In this document: one piece after another, positions 23,713-34,849 of the stretch | Numbering within the stretch: the stretch's first letter is position 1 | Layout: every line of letters begins with the position of its first letter | Source: Hevea brasiliensis | Taxonomy: Eukaryota > Streptophyta > Magnoliopsida > Malpighiales > Euphorbiaceae | NCBI RefSeq assembly: GCF_030052815.1 | Contig: NC_079505.1 | Location: 64,043,309-64,107,308, forward strand | DNA length: 64,000 nucleotides | Direction of reading: 5' to 3' | Position numbers and translations under genes: made by a program | Notes under the pieces: model-generated | Seen by the model: only the letters and a program-made list of their open reading frames with translations | Database searches by the model: none | Told to the model about the DNA's origin: nothing

Positions 23713-24912
23713 AAAGTGGCACTCAAAGTGTTTTATAAAACACCCACACTAATTTCCTCACTATTGTTGTCACTTCTCTTTTAGGAAACTTTCCTAATGC
23801 TCACATAAACTGTCTCTTTAATTTTTCTCAAGGTTACAAGCTTTAGATTAACCTTTAAAAATTTGAGCTACTGCCTATTTATAGCGAAGGAACACAAATT
23901 CAAATTGAATTCCCTATCTCAAATTGCATACCAACTAAATTAACTAGAAATCATGCCATCTCAAATTGTGCACCACAGATTTTCGTGGTGGCCTATAATT
24001 GTTCACTTTACTTTTTTTTTATATAAAAAAACAAAAATTAAACTGCCCCAATTTATTGCCAACTTTGGCCACTTGCCCAATTGCAAAAGTGGGTGCCCAC
24101 CATTTTTTTCTTTGTTTCATCTCCTTCATGAAGACCTTTCTCTATTTCATCTTCCTTCGATGTTATTACTCCTCCCAAGACCCTTTTTGGTTTCTCTCCT
24201 TTATGAAGACCCTCTTAGTCTTATTTTTGATGGGATGAGCTTGCATGTGCCAAACCCAAAGAAAGCATCGAAGCCACATGTGTAATCCACTTAGACCTAA
24301 GTCATGGAGACGAAGATAGTGGCTTCTTCTTTAAGTCTTGAAGACAAGGACACATTGACAAAAGATGAAGAAGATTGATCTATTTTTTTGGATTTCATAT
24401 TTTGTGTTTGAATTTGATTGTTGAATACTTGGGTTTTGTAAAAATTTCATGTTTTATGTTTGATTGCATTGAATTAATTGGGGAATTACGTTTTGATTTT
24501 TGGAAAGAAGTAGGGATTGATTTTGTTGAATAATTTTCGTTAATGATTGAATTATTTTTATTATTGCATTTGCTTATTGCTGGGGGATTGTATTTTTGTT
24601 GAGCATCGACGGGATTGGCTAGGGTTTGTTCATTTATTATTACATTTGCGGAGGCAAATGGAATAGGAAAATTTATAGGTTGAACCAAACCAACCCAAAA
24701 ATTTTCAATTTAGTTTGATTTAATTTTATCCATATTTCAATTCAATTTGATTCGATTTTTATAATTTTCTAATATGATTATTTAATTATTTTGATTCGAT
24801 CTGATTCAAAATCGAATTGATTGCACACAGCTAAATGCATTTTGATTTTTTCTTTTTCGAAATTTAGATATAAAGGCTTAATTGTCCCAACTTTAATATC
24901 AAGGATTATGGT
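23713..24912. other. Unassigned spacer
   Basis: I see no convincing gene. Bases 23875-23884 read as a minus-strand TATA-like CTATAAATAGG, which suggests a decayed LTR or promoter. An open frame at 23953-24285 has no recognisable domain. Bases 24680-24830 are a degenerate TTCAATTTGATTCGATTT-type repeat preceded by GAACCAAACCAACCC, resembling non-autonomous DNA elements common in plants, but no terminal repeats are certain. Confidence 0.5.
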
Positions 24913-25553
24913 TGTAGACACCATATTTTAGTCGATCCTCAAATACAATGTTCTTTTAAAATTGAAATTTCATTACATTATCCAATCTCAACCGCTGACC
25001 TGATCAAAGGTCGCTTTTCCGAACTCAGCAACGGCTTATCTTTGGAATAACTTGATCTCACGTTCAAGTTAGATTGCTTTCCGATCTCTTCACCTTTATC
25101 CGATGTGTTCGGATCGATACTGGATCTCTGGACCATTCAATCTTACATGCTATTGTTTTCCGATCTCTCTATGTTCAAATACCTCAAAATTCCAAATCTG
25201 CATATAGTGTTGTGATCTGGTATCTCTAAATAATGATTCCGACCCTAATAAGCTCAAGTCATTTTCAAATCTTTACAATTCTATCAAAGCACTCTTCAAA
25301 TTTTTTAAGGTTTCAGTCAATATTCGGTCACAACACCATTCGATCTCATGTTCACGTGTAATGGTTTTCTGATCTCTCGAGGTGGCTTGATGTTTTATGA
25401 TTAATAACCGATCTCAGGTTTAATGTTCAACTGTATTCAATTGATTAAGTACTCAGGTAATTTGGTTTGGATGTTTTTCGATCTCATCAAGAAAATTGGG
25501 CATGAAAAGACTTAGATTCATTTCAAAATATAAAAATATACAAGTCAATCGAC

Positions 25554-25558
25554 AGGAG
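25554..25558. repeat. Target site duplication of solo Tekay LTR (left, AGGAG)
   Basis: AGGAG pairs with ACGAG at 29034-29038, with one mismatch. The 3' LTR of the host element keeps the empty site (AGGAG at 58935-58939, followed by GGTCTCCCC). Confidence 0.9.
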
Positions 25559-28500
25559 TGTAACGCCCTCACCATAGGTAGTCCGTATATTTTACTGTTC
25601 TGACGACTAATGTCTGTTCGGACAGTCAGAATGTCTATAACTACACTTAAGTCATAAATTGAAGGAATAAATGTTAAGAAAATATAGGAAAAATTTAGAG
25701 GAAATAAAATAAAAATTTAGAGAATTTATTATTTGGTATAAAATAATAAATAAATAACCTGATATGTACTATGAAGGGTATTTTGGTCATTTCACCCCCA
25801 AAGGTGAATTTTGACCTAAATGTCAAATTAAAATTTAGAGAATAAAATAATTAACATAAATTAAAATTTATAAAATAAAGTAGGAAAATGAGAAGAGAAA
25901 AGAAAAGAAAAGAAAATGCTTATGAAAATTTTAAAATTTAAAGTACACAAAAAAAATAAATATAAATAGACACTAGAAGACAAACTCCCACCCACTTCCA
26001 TCTTCTTCCTCCATTTCTTCTCTTTCTCTTTCCCCCTTGGAGCTGACTGGTTTGCTCCCTCTTTTCTCCATTGTTGTCAAGCTTTAAAGCTTGATTTCCC
26101 AAGCTTCTTCCACCCAAAACCCATAGCTCACTTAACAAAAAATCATCCCCACTCCATAAGGAAGCCATAGATACCCATAAGAAGAAAAGAAAGTGAAGTT
26201 TAACAAGTTACAAAAAAGGTTAGTGCACTAATCCATCTTTTTCTCTTCATTAAACATGAAAAGCATGTTTAGCCAAGTATAAAATTCATGAAATTAAAAA
26301 GAAAATCTTGAGGAAAGAGTCCCTTGAACTTTTGGTAGCCATGGAAACTTGAGGTTTGTTGCTTGCAAGTGATGAAAAATGGTTCCATGAGAATGTGTGA
26401 TAAGTTGATATGTTTGGGAGTTTGATTGTGTAGTGTTTGTGCAAATTTAAAACTTTAAAAATTAGAGTTTGTGTAAATGATTGAGGACTTTATGTAAATG
26501 CTTGAAATTGACCTATTAAGTTGAGATTGTTGCTTATAGAAGTGTTATGCATGCAAATTGATGTAAGGAAGTTGGAGGAGATTGAATTTTGGGAGTGTAA
26601 ATTTTCTGCAGGTTGGGACTCAATAAGTCCAGTGGGTTTGTGGAACCATAACTGAAAATGTGTGACTCCAATTGGTATGAGGCCAATTGGAGGTGAAATT
26701 AGACTCAAAATAGCCCATTTTTCATGCAGACACCATGCCCAAATTTTGTCAAAAACTTAACCTAAACACTGCCCAAATCTGAATTACCCTGCACAAAACC
26801 CAGAAAATGACCAAATGAACAGTACATGTTCATTTGGTCATAACTCTCTCTATACTGGTCCAAATGACCTAAATTTGATACCATTGGAAAGCTTAGATAT
26901 AGGGCTATAATTTTCATGAAGACCTCTGAACCCAGAAATTCCAAAAACCAAACCAAATTGCTTGCCAAATTTGGGTTATAAAACTGCACAGAATTAGGTT
27001 ATCCAGAAACTGCTGGACATAAACTCACCCTACCAGTTTTGGCAAAATGGCCATAACTTGGTCTACAAAAACTCAAATGTAATGGAAAAATGTCCATAAG
27101 ACATAGACCTACAAAATTAGTATTTTGACCAAAACCCAGAAATCAAGAGAACAAGGTCAATTATTTAGAATAAGTTACTGCATCAAAACCTGCAATCTGA
27201 CCAAACTTCACTTAAGCCCAGAACAGTCTTTTAGTCATAACTTCCACTATAAAACTCCAATTGAGATGAGCCACACCTTTCCAGAAACCTGAGAAATAGG
27301 GCTAAAACTTTGTTTTAGAAATCTACCTCAAATTATTCTTGTAAGAACCTCAAAAAGTGACCTACAGTCACTGTCCTGAACTGAGCCCCTGTTGCCACAG
27401 GGTACATGAGTCCAGGTCAGTTATTTGGCCATAAATAACTCCACAAAACTTGAAAATTTGTGATTAGAAATTATAATTGACTACAAGACATAGGGAAACA
27501 GTTTCTATGAATATCACCATGCCTAAAAGTTACTGCAACCTGTTCCATTAATTAGGTAAACTCTAAGTCTAAAAATTGCCTAGTTAAGGAACCAGAATCT
27601 GGAAATGAGTCAGTTATGGTTACCTAACCATAACTTGAGTTCTAAAAATCAAATTGACATGATTTAAAAGGGAAAACAAAGATAAGACATAGGGGAACAA
27701 CTTCCATGGAGGAAGTGTGGCCAAACAGTGGCTACAACTGATCAAATGGATAGGTAAAAATGAGACACAAAAACTGAAACTAAAGAAGGGTCCATGAGAT
27801 AAATTATCTTATGGTAGGGAATTTAACCCTAACAAGCTATTAAACACTAAACCATATAAAAGAGGTATGTGGGACCTATTTTCCCACTATAAAGTGATAT
27901 GAACACTCAAATAAATATGTAATAATGTGAAATTATCCATAGTATACCTAGACTTATTTATTTAGTTTGGATCGATTGGTATACCAATTAGGGACTACAG
28001 GTAGCAGTACTGCCTACCGAGAAAATTATGAACTGACAATATATGTCTGGTATGATTATTCTACAGGCTATATGCCTACTTACTGGCCATTGTACCTACT
28101 TTATTTTTGGCTTTACAAGCCTGACAGCGGGCCTCATGCCTGACAGCTGGCTTCGTGCCTGACAGATGTATACAGGGTAGACATATGGCTCTCTAACCCG
28201 TATACTCTCGTGTATCCACCTTGGATAATCTGTTATAAGTTTCTTGGGCACTAATAAAAATTAATTAAGACTGAATATACAATAAGTAAACAGAAAAAAT
28301 CCAGATAATTTAAATTGTTCCCAAAGTGAAATGAAAATGTAAAATACCTAGAAATTATGAAATTTCCATATATAAAATTATTATTTAAATTGTTCAGTTA
28401 TTATTATTATAAATTATGCACCACTAAGAGTTATGCTTAGCGCGTTGGTTTTCCATCATGTAGGTATTGGAGACCGGTCAGCGTGCAGCAGACGATAGTG

Positions 28501-29033
28501 CCCTAATGAGCTCGACCAAATCGCCCTTTGTCGAGTCAACTCACCGGTCTTTTGTATTTTGGTAGGGCCCATGTACAGACTAGTATTTTGGTTCATTATG
28601 TCTAATCATGATGTAATTACTAGTTTATGATGTATTTCATTTTGGATTTGTAATTAAACTTTGAGAATGTAAAGAAAACTTGTAATTCATTATGTATGAA
28701 TTTCTATATGAATGCAATAGATGATATTTTTGGAGATCTCATAAACAGTTGTGAATGATATGATAAAAGAGAATATGATATGAAAATGTATGAAATGAAT
28801 ATGAACATGTTAATAGGTGATTAGTGGAACCCGCCAGATGCTAATAAAACAGAGGAGGCTCTGTCCGGGTCTCCACAGAAATAAGTTATAAAAAAAAAAT
28901 TCTACACATGGATTACTACTTTTGAATGACATTAAAAGTTTACAATAGATATGATAAAATAAGATAGGGTGCTCCGGTACCGAATGTGGCACTTCTTACT
29001 TGGCTATACAGTAGACGGGTAAGGGGCATCACA
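25559..29033 (+). mobile_element. Solo Tekay-type LTR (3475 bp)
   Basis: It starts TGTAACGCCC and ends GGGGCATCACA, flanked by AGGAG/ACGAG. There is no PBS, coding region or PPT. It is related to the LTR at 4105-7538 (GCTTAGCGCGTTG, GTAGACGGG-AAGGGG). Open frames inside it (for example 25938-26168 and 26490-26708, minus) show no domain. Confidence 0.92.
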
Positions 29034-29038
29034 ACGAG
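29034..29038. repeat. Target site duplication of solo Tekay LTR (right, ACGAG)
   Basis: It differs from AGGAG at 25554 by one base. Confidence 0.9.
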
Positions 29039-29040
29039 GG

Positions 29041-29079
29041 TCTCCCCTAACCTGCTTTCCATATACATTTTCAGTTCTA

Positions 29080-29135
<56 letters not shown>

Positions 29136-30850
29136 GCTCCTCCTCACTGTCTTCTTCAGCTCTTGGGACGAGATCCATTATCTAGGAGAAGTCTTCCTCA
29201 AGATGATGCTTTGCGACCTCGGACAGAAGATCGCCATGTGCATTCATATAAGCACCAGCCTCCCTCGCCAGAGCCTCTTCTTCTTTTGCCTTGATCTCTT
29301 TGGTAAGTCGAGCGACATCGGTAGATCGGAAGGACAGAGCATCTTCAAGTTCCTGCTCCAGTTCAGCTATCCTTTCCTCGTAAGATTTTGTTCGACCTTC
29401 TATCTCGGCGATGTAGTCCTGGGCAGAGGAGAGTTGGGCGATGTAGTCCTGGACCGCCTTAAGACTCCAAACCTAGCCTCATCTTTTGAGCCAGGAGTTC
29501 ATCGATGTTATCCTGGGCCAATCTATTCCGATCTTTTTGAAATCAAATAGTGGCACCCAGGACCTTCGCTAGGTCAGGATTACCCCAAACAGAACGGTTC
29601 CTTTCTAGAGAATGGATAAGGACTTGAGCACCTCAAGAAAGAGTCCTTACTGCCGGTCGGGAAGGCCCTCCTTCTGTACTTGAAGAGATCGGCGAAGGTG
29701 GAGGTTCAGCCTGTTAAGTTGGAGAAAGAACCACCTCTACCTCTGAGACTGGCTGCTCTGGAGGTCGAAAAGGAGAGCTTGGCACTTCTGCCGAGTTCTG
29801 CCTCGGTATCTAAGTAGCAACTGCAGCAACCTTCATCTCCTACACTTTCTAGGCGAGCTCCCTTTTTCACTTGTGGCTCTCCTTTGCACTCTCGCCTCCC
29901 GCTATACCTGCACAAAGAACAAGTTAGTGAGATCACCAAAGTTAGGATACTAAAGATTTAGATTATACTGATCCCGGGGCCGAGGGCAGAGAGTTGCAGC
30001 TTATAGTCCTTATGGGAAATCACTTGCATCAGCTACCATTTCAGTTCAGCCATAACCGCGTCCAGACATGAGTACTTGTGAGTGGCTGCCTAATCCTTCA
30101 ACTCCTTCACCATAGCGTCCTCATCTTTATTTAGGGCGATCTTCTTTGGAACTGAAGGAACCAAATACTGCCAACTGTGCGGGATGCCCTCAAAACCATT
30201 CAGGTCCTTGCTCCTCAATATGAAGAACCAATTTTTCTAGTTCTTCAATGAGGAAGGGAGATCGATGAAAAGTCCACAGTTCAGCTTGGCTTGGAAAAAC
30301 CAATATTCATCGTCCTTCCGCCGAGCAAGCCTATGCAACTCAACAAAAACCTTTGCCATAGGCTTAAGGTTTTTACCTCGGCATGAACCTCTAAAAGCCA
30401 CCAGAGTCCGCCAGGAGTTCGGATGCACCTGGGCTACACAGACATGATGGAACTTCAGAACAGCTCTATAGAATTTGTTCAGGGGAAATCGAAGCTCGGC
30501 CTTCAATTGTTCTTCATATACCATGATCAGGTCATTTTCTTCAAAGAAATGATCGGCTAGGAGATCGCCATGACATCTGATAAGTTCGAAGGAGTCAGTT
30601 GGAAGGTTGCACTTTTGGCTAATGGACTGGAGATCGGTCTCCTTGAGAACTGATGGCAACTCATCCATGGGTAAGTTCTCTTTCCCTGAAGACGATGCTT
30701 GTTTTGATTTAGTCACCCGACCATGGGCTGGGACGGTGGTTGTAGAAGGTTCGGTTGCTCATTCGGTCTGACCACCTCACCTTCGTTCGATGTCCATGAG
30801 ATCTGAACAGAAGGAGGACTAGCAGCTTTCTGATCGTCGTTACGTCTCAT
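29041..30850 (-). pseudogene. Antisense gene A in the Ogre-type 5' LTR ('putative gypsy-type transposon' protein with coiled-coil tail)
   Basis: Minus-strand ATG at 30850 (MRRNDDQKAASPPSVQISW), then a frame change near 30720. From 30716: a globular domain with LKAELRFPLNKFYRAVLKF and AQVHPNSWRTLVAF. This matches the plant domain I know as Transposase_28/putative gypsy-type transposon (PF04195-like, from memory). An intron-like gap at about 29969-29909 (donor GTATAATC, acceptor CAG) leads to a second exon: a Ser/Pro linker, then heptad-rich KSYEERIAELEQELEDA and KAKEEEALAREA. It ends in a (RE)n run coded by the CT microsatellite. Stops and shifts make this copy a pseudogene, and the solo LTR cuts its C-terminus. 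Its own TATA lies at 31014. Confidence 0.65.
29084..29133. repeat. (CT)n microsatellite, 50 bp
   Basis: Uninterrupted CT dinucleotides. On the minus strand they code a Glu-Arg run near the C-terminus of antisense gene A. The 3' LTR copy (58985-59050) is 66 bp. Confidence 0.98.
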
Positions 30851-31006
30851 TTTCAAAGGTGAAAGATAAAATTGATCAGAAAAAGATTAAAGCTCTTACC
30901 GGAGTATAAATCAGTGCCAAAAAACTCTAGAAAACAAGGGAGAGTGTCAAAGTCGCTAAAAGAAAGTCTGAAATGACATAAGGGAGCAAATGGCTAACCC
31001 CCTCCC

Positions 31007-31014
31007 TATTTATA
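31007..31014 (-). promoter_or_regulatory. Antisense TATA box A in LTR U3
   Basis: The minus strand reads GGTATAAATAGGGAGG, a strong plant TATA context, about 160 bp upstream of the antisense ATG at 30850. The segment is deleted from the 3' LTR. Confidence 0.6.
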
Positions 31015-31566
31015 CCAGCATGAGCATTAAATGCTCACGAAGCCCCAAGGTACGCATCGGTTAGGGGGATCGGGCCATTTCAATGACACATTAAAAGAAG
31101 ATTCCAAAAACATAGTAAAAGGTCAGACAAATAAGATCGGTTAATGAAGATCATCAAATAGAACAGGGTTTCGAACTAATAAATTGGTAGACTAGCGATT
31201 CGTCTAGGGATCAGATCGGGCACATTTATCAGAGATTGGAATAATAACCAATGCAATAATAAAAAAAGAATAAGTAGATCCAAATTTCAATAATAGATTT
31301 CATTTCCAAAAGGTCAGACTACATCATTTGGGCGATCTCTCAAGATCAGCAATTACAAATATCCTTACACTACATTCTACCTAACTCAGACTACTCCCAA
31401 ACCGAAAGCGTCGCACAATAGGCCTGTGTCAAAGCCTAGTCTAGTGGCTGAATCAAAAGATGTCTTTGATCAGAAAGCCAGCAATAAATACTGGATAGGT
31501 TTACAGCTCAGATGGGGTGACTATGACTCTCATGATATTGAGCGGTGTCATTGTCAATGTCATCAA

Positions 31567-31812
31567 CTAGAATCGAGCTGCGATCGGGACCCCCAAGATG
31601 GTGAGAAGCCAAATGAACTTCGAGAGGCGGTCACCTATATTAAGATTGAAATTAGCGGTCCTCTTGTGAGAGATCGGTCTGCAAGCCATACCAATAAGCC
31701 GATCCGAGATCGACAAGGTAGTCAATTTCGTCCTTGATCGGTCAATTAGTCTAGTTCCCTCACCGTTATCAGATGACGCCCTCATAAACCTTTGATCACC
31801 AAAATTGCTCAT
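31567..31812 (-). pseudogene. Antisense ORF B in the Ogre-type 5' LTR
   Basis: Minus-strand ATG at 31812 (MSNFGDQRFMRASSDNGEG). The frame is open to a TAG at 31567, about 81 codons. In the 3' LTR the same TAG position is TGG and the frame continues about 35 codons with hydrophobic stretches ([12 protein letters not shown]). Upstream lie a TATATATA box and a GGTAAGA…TTTTTCAG leader that resembles the start of antisense gene A. No known domain. The + strand is also open here, but only from a GTG, so I prefer the antisense reading. Function unknown. Confidence 0.4.
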
Positions 31813-31966
31813 TTTCAGGAGATAAACAAACAAAACATTCTGAAAAAGATTAAAATGGTTATCCTGCAAAGAATTCTTACCGAAAAAGCCAAGAACTGGA
31901 AAATAAAACATTGAAGATTCACCGGAGAAAGAAAGTTGTGAGTATGCGAAGAAAAATTCATCAGCA

Positions 31967-31974
31967 TATATATA
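31967..31974 (-). promoter_or_regulatory. Antisense TATA box B in LTR U3
   Basis: The minus strand reads CCCTATATATATGCTG, about 155 bp before the ATG of ORF B. The spacing resembles TATA box A to its ATG. It is conserved at 61180-61187. Confidence 0.5.
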
Positions 31975-32662
31975 GGGCCTTGGCATTTATTGCATGCAGA
32001 ACTCGAAGCGGCTCATTGGTAATCAAAAAATTTATTGCTTTGACCAACACATAGAAGGGATGAGAAAGAGGTCGGAGAACAGAAAGAGATCAGAAAAGTA
32101 GAAAGGACCAAATGCAAAAGAAAATAGAGATCAGAATAAAAATCCTAAGTTCGGTCAATCACAGTGAGAAGATCGAAAAAGGGAAGGACGACCTATAGAG
32201 ATCGGGGAACTCAGGGAGTTGAACAGCTTCTAATCATGACCTTTAATTCATAAACACTAGCTCCCTCCACCGTCAGATCAGAGTCAGTTAAAGCATTGCA
32301 GGCATGATCCAATCTTCACCACACATCTCATACGTAAGGACACACTCCTAGCTGTCGGATTCCAAATGGTTAAAGCAGCCCAGTACATCTTGATTTACAC
32401 CATTGATTATAATTGTAATGATAGATTTGAGGCCTTTAGATAAAAAATAAATGCTTTTTGTTCCTAGCCCTTGGATCCATTTTATAAGGCAAGACCCTTG
32501 ACCATTGGATTAAGGGGCGAAAGGATAGAAATTTCGAATGGAATCCCAACCCTCAATTTTGATTCTCCTTAATTCCAGGACGTCGGATTATGTCCCTTTG
32601 AATCTAGGCCTTCTGTCTCCTCCTGCTAGAATCCTGGCCCTCTGTTTTGAGTACCCATCTCC

Positions 32663-32670
32663 TATAAATA
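32663..32670 (+). promoter_or_regulatory. Sense TATA box of the Ogre-type 5' LTR
   Basis: CTCCTATAAATACCTGCATAC is a strong TATA context, followed about 25-35 bp later by ACACCATGGAGG and a G-run. It is conserved at 61888-61895. It defines U3 as the part to its left, including both antisense units. RNA would start near 32695. Confidence 0.75.
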
Positions 32671-33001
32671 CCTGCATACAACACCATGGAGGGGGGGGTG
32701 ATTATTAAGGAAAAAACCCTAGAATTTACTGTAACTTTATTTTCAATCAAGAACTCTCAAGGTTCCTAGAGACTTTAGAAACAAGTTTTCTGAAGGATCT
32801 TACCACGGAAACTATAGAGCTTGCAATCCATACTTTGGATAACCTTGCATAGTCTTGGGAATTCAATCACCTTTTCTCAAGAAAATCTCACTTCAATTGT
32901 TTACAACTCCTTAAAAACCACCTTACTGTCTCAGTGTTAGTGGCGCTAGATACATGAAGACATCAATACCAGCTTACTCCTTGTTTCAGCCTTTTTTACA
33001 G

Positions 33002-33007
33002 GTAAGT
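33002..33007 (+). other. Conserved 5' splice donor in LTR leader
   Basis: CAG/GTAAGT, a perfect donor, about 310 bp after the presumed start of transcription. It is conserved at 62231-62236. A good acceptor lies at 35638 just before ORF1. Confidence 0.5.
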
Positions 33008-33553
33008 GCTCGACTTATCATTCTCAAGTGTTCATGGCATAGTTTATCTTACGAAATCTTCAGAATAAGTTTACGTCGAAACTGGACTTATTTCACTTTT
33101 TGTGACGTCCACAAGTTTTACCTTTTATTTTTACGTTGTCTTTTATTTTTTCGTAAAAAGAAAAAGAGGATAATTCAGGATACTGACATTCTATAAATAC
33201 CACAAGGAGTACGGATGGGAGAAAATAATGTGGAGATTCCTTGTTAGGGTAAAAATGATTAGGAATAATACGGATGAATTGGGAGGTTAGTTACTCAGTC
33301 TAGCTCTAAAAAACATAAATGAGATCGGGATTCGGGATCAAGTTCTGACGGGGAACTTCCGAAATGAGATATCTAGAAGATTCAAAATAAGGAGTCGTAA
33401 TAAGTTGAGGAAAGTTTGGTAAATAATCATGAGATCGGAAACGAAAGTCTGGGGGCATATGAAAAGCAGGAGATGATATGAGCAACATTCCCATATCTAA
33501 TAGGGTCAAACTAGTTCGGTCTCACGACCATTCCCTTTTAAGATTCATTTTTG

Positions 33554-34290
33554 ACATATTAGAAGAGATCGAGAGAGAGTTCTTACTCGACTTTTCTTAA
33601 CTAGAATTCTAATATGCACATTTTAAGAGATCGGGAGAGAGTCCTTACCTGAGTCCTCTTAACAAAATTTTAATATATACATTTTAAGAGATCGGGAGAG
33701 AATCCTTACCCAAATCCTCTTAACTAAATCCTAATACACATTTTAAGAGATCAGGAGAGAGTCCTTACCTGAATCCTCTTAACAAAATTCTAATATACAC
33801 ATTTAAGAGGTCGATAGAGAGTCCTTACTCGAATCCTCTTAACAAAATTCTAATATAAGATCGAGAGAAAGTCCTTACCTGAGTCCTCTTAACAAAATTT
33901 TAAAATATACATTTTAAGAGATCAGGAGAGAATCCTTACCCGAATCCTCTTAACTAAATTCTAATACACATTTTTAGAGATCGGGAGAGAGTCCTCTTAA
34001 CAAAATTCTAATAGATACATTTTAAGAGATCGGGAGATAGTCCTTACCCGAATCCTCTTAACGAAATTTCAATATACACATTTTAAGAGATCGGGAGAGA
34101 GTCCTTACCCGAATCCTCTTAACAAAATTCTAATATACACATTTTAAGAGGTCGGGAGAGAGTCCTTACCCGAATCCTCTTAAAAATATTCTAATATACA
34201 CATTTTAAGAGATCAGGAGATTACCCGAATTCTCTCAGCCAAAATTAAAATAAGAATATTTTAAGGAATTGGGAGAGAGTCCTTTACCGA
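33554..34290 (+). repeat. 60-bp tandem array in R/U5 of the 5' LTR
   Basis: About 13 copies of a unit of roughly 60 bp containing AAGAGATCGGGAGAGAGTCC, TTACCCGAATCCTCTTAAC and AAATTCTAATATACACATTT. Within each unit AAGAG-ATCGGG pairs with CCCGAAT-CTCTT, so each can form a hairpin. Some units are shortened (33841-33900, 33960-34010). Confidence 0.9.
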
Positions 34291-34831
34291 AATCTTTTCT
34301 ATCAAAATTTTAATATTTAAACACCGAGATACCTAACATGTGAGTCGAGAACCTTCCTCATTCATTATTGATCTTTTGGAACTCAAATAACATCTCTTTA
34401 AAATTAGAATCCCAAATTCAAAGCTGAAAAATTAGATAAGATATGAAACAAATCAAATAAACAAAACACCAATTCACCATGGGGACATCCCATGTACCCA
34501 TGTTCTTGGGAAACCCAAAATGGTGAGATATCGAACGCTCCTTCTATCAATAAAAGGACCGACAACATTACTCCAAAACCCCCAAAATTATTAATTATAA
34601 GTAATTAAAAGCGCAACGTTAAATTTGCTAACCCTCGTTAAGAGAAGAGGTGGGGTGCTTAACACCTTCCCCACCCGTGAACGGACTCTGAACCTAGAAT
34701 CTCTGTTTTGAAAATGGTTTTTGTTTTCAGTAATGATTGCCTTTAATTTCCCTTAAAATTAAAGTGGTGACTCCTCACTTTTTCCACTTCAGTGAGAATC
34801 GTCCGGTGACTACAAGGTCCTTGCGATAGCT

Positions 34832-34849
34832 TGGCGACTCCACTGGGGA
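34832..34849 (+). other. Primer binding site, tRNA-Arg type
   Basis: TGGCGACTCCACTGGGGA lies three bases after the LTR end. The Ogre/Tat PBS complementary to tRNA-Arg reads TGGCGACTC-(C/T)GCTGGGG from memory; the change at position 11 is one base. Confidence 0.85.

Larger units (their letters stand above)
24913..34828 (+). repeat. 5' LTR of Ogre-type element (about 6.4 kb without its insertion)
   Basis: It begins TGTAGACACC and ends about GCGATA (a mutated CA end) three bases before the PBS. It aligns with 58242-64000 apart from the 25559-29033 solo LTR, a roughly 770-bp segment missing from the 3' copy (about 30283-31051), and smaller indels (about 55 bp near 25225, tens of bp near 29460). 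The words GATCGG and CCGATC recur throughout. It holds a sense TATA box, two antisense TATA boxes, antisense coding sequence and a 60-bp tandem array. Confidence 0.88.

Noticed and set aside
23953..24285. 110-codon open frame rich in F, L, H and P
   Set aside because: No domain, no supporting context, and another frame over the same bases is also open. Chance is likely.
31426..31737. Sense-strand open frame conserved in the 3' LTR (60639-60944)
   Set aside because: It begins only at GTG. It overlaps antisense ORF B, whose ATG and TATA give a better case. Conservation of both strands is expected for an LTR pair.
33554..34290. Regular repeats resembling a CRISPR array
   Set aside because: Units are contiguous and degenerate with no unique spacers, and they sit in a plant LTR.
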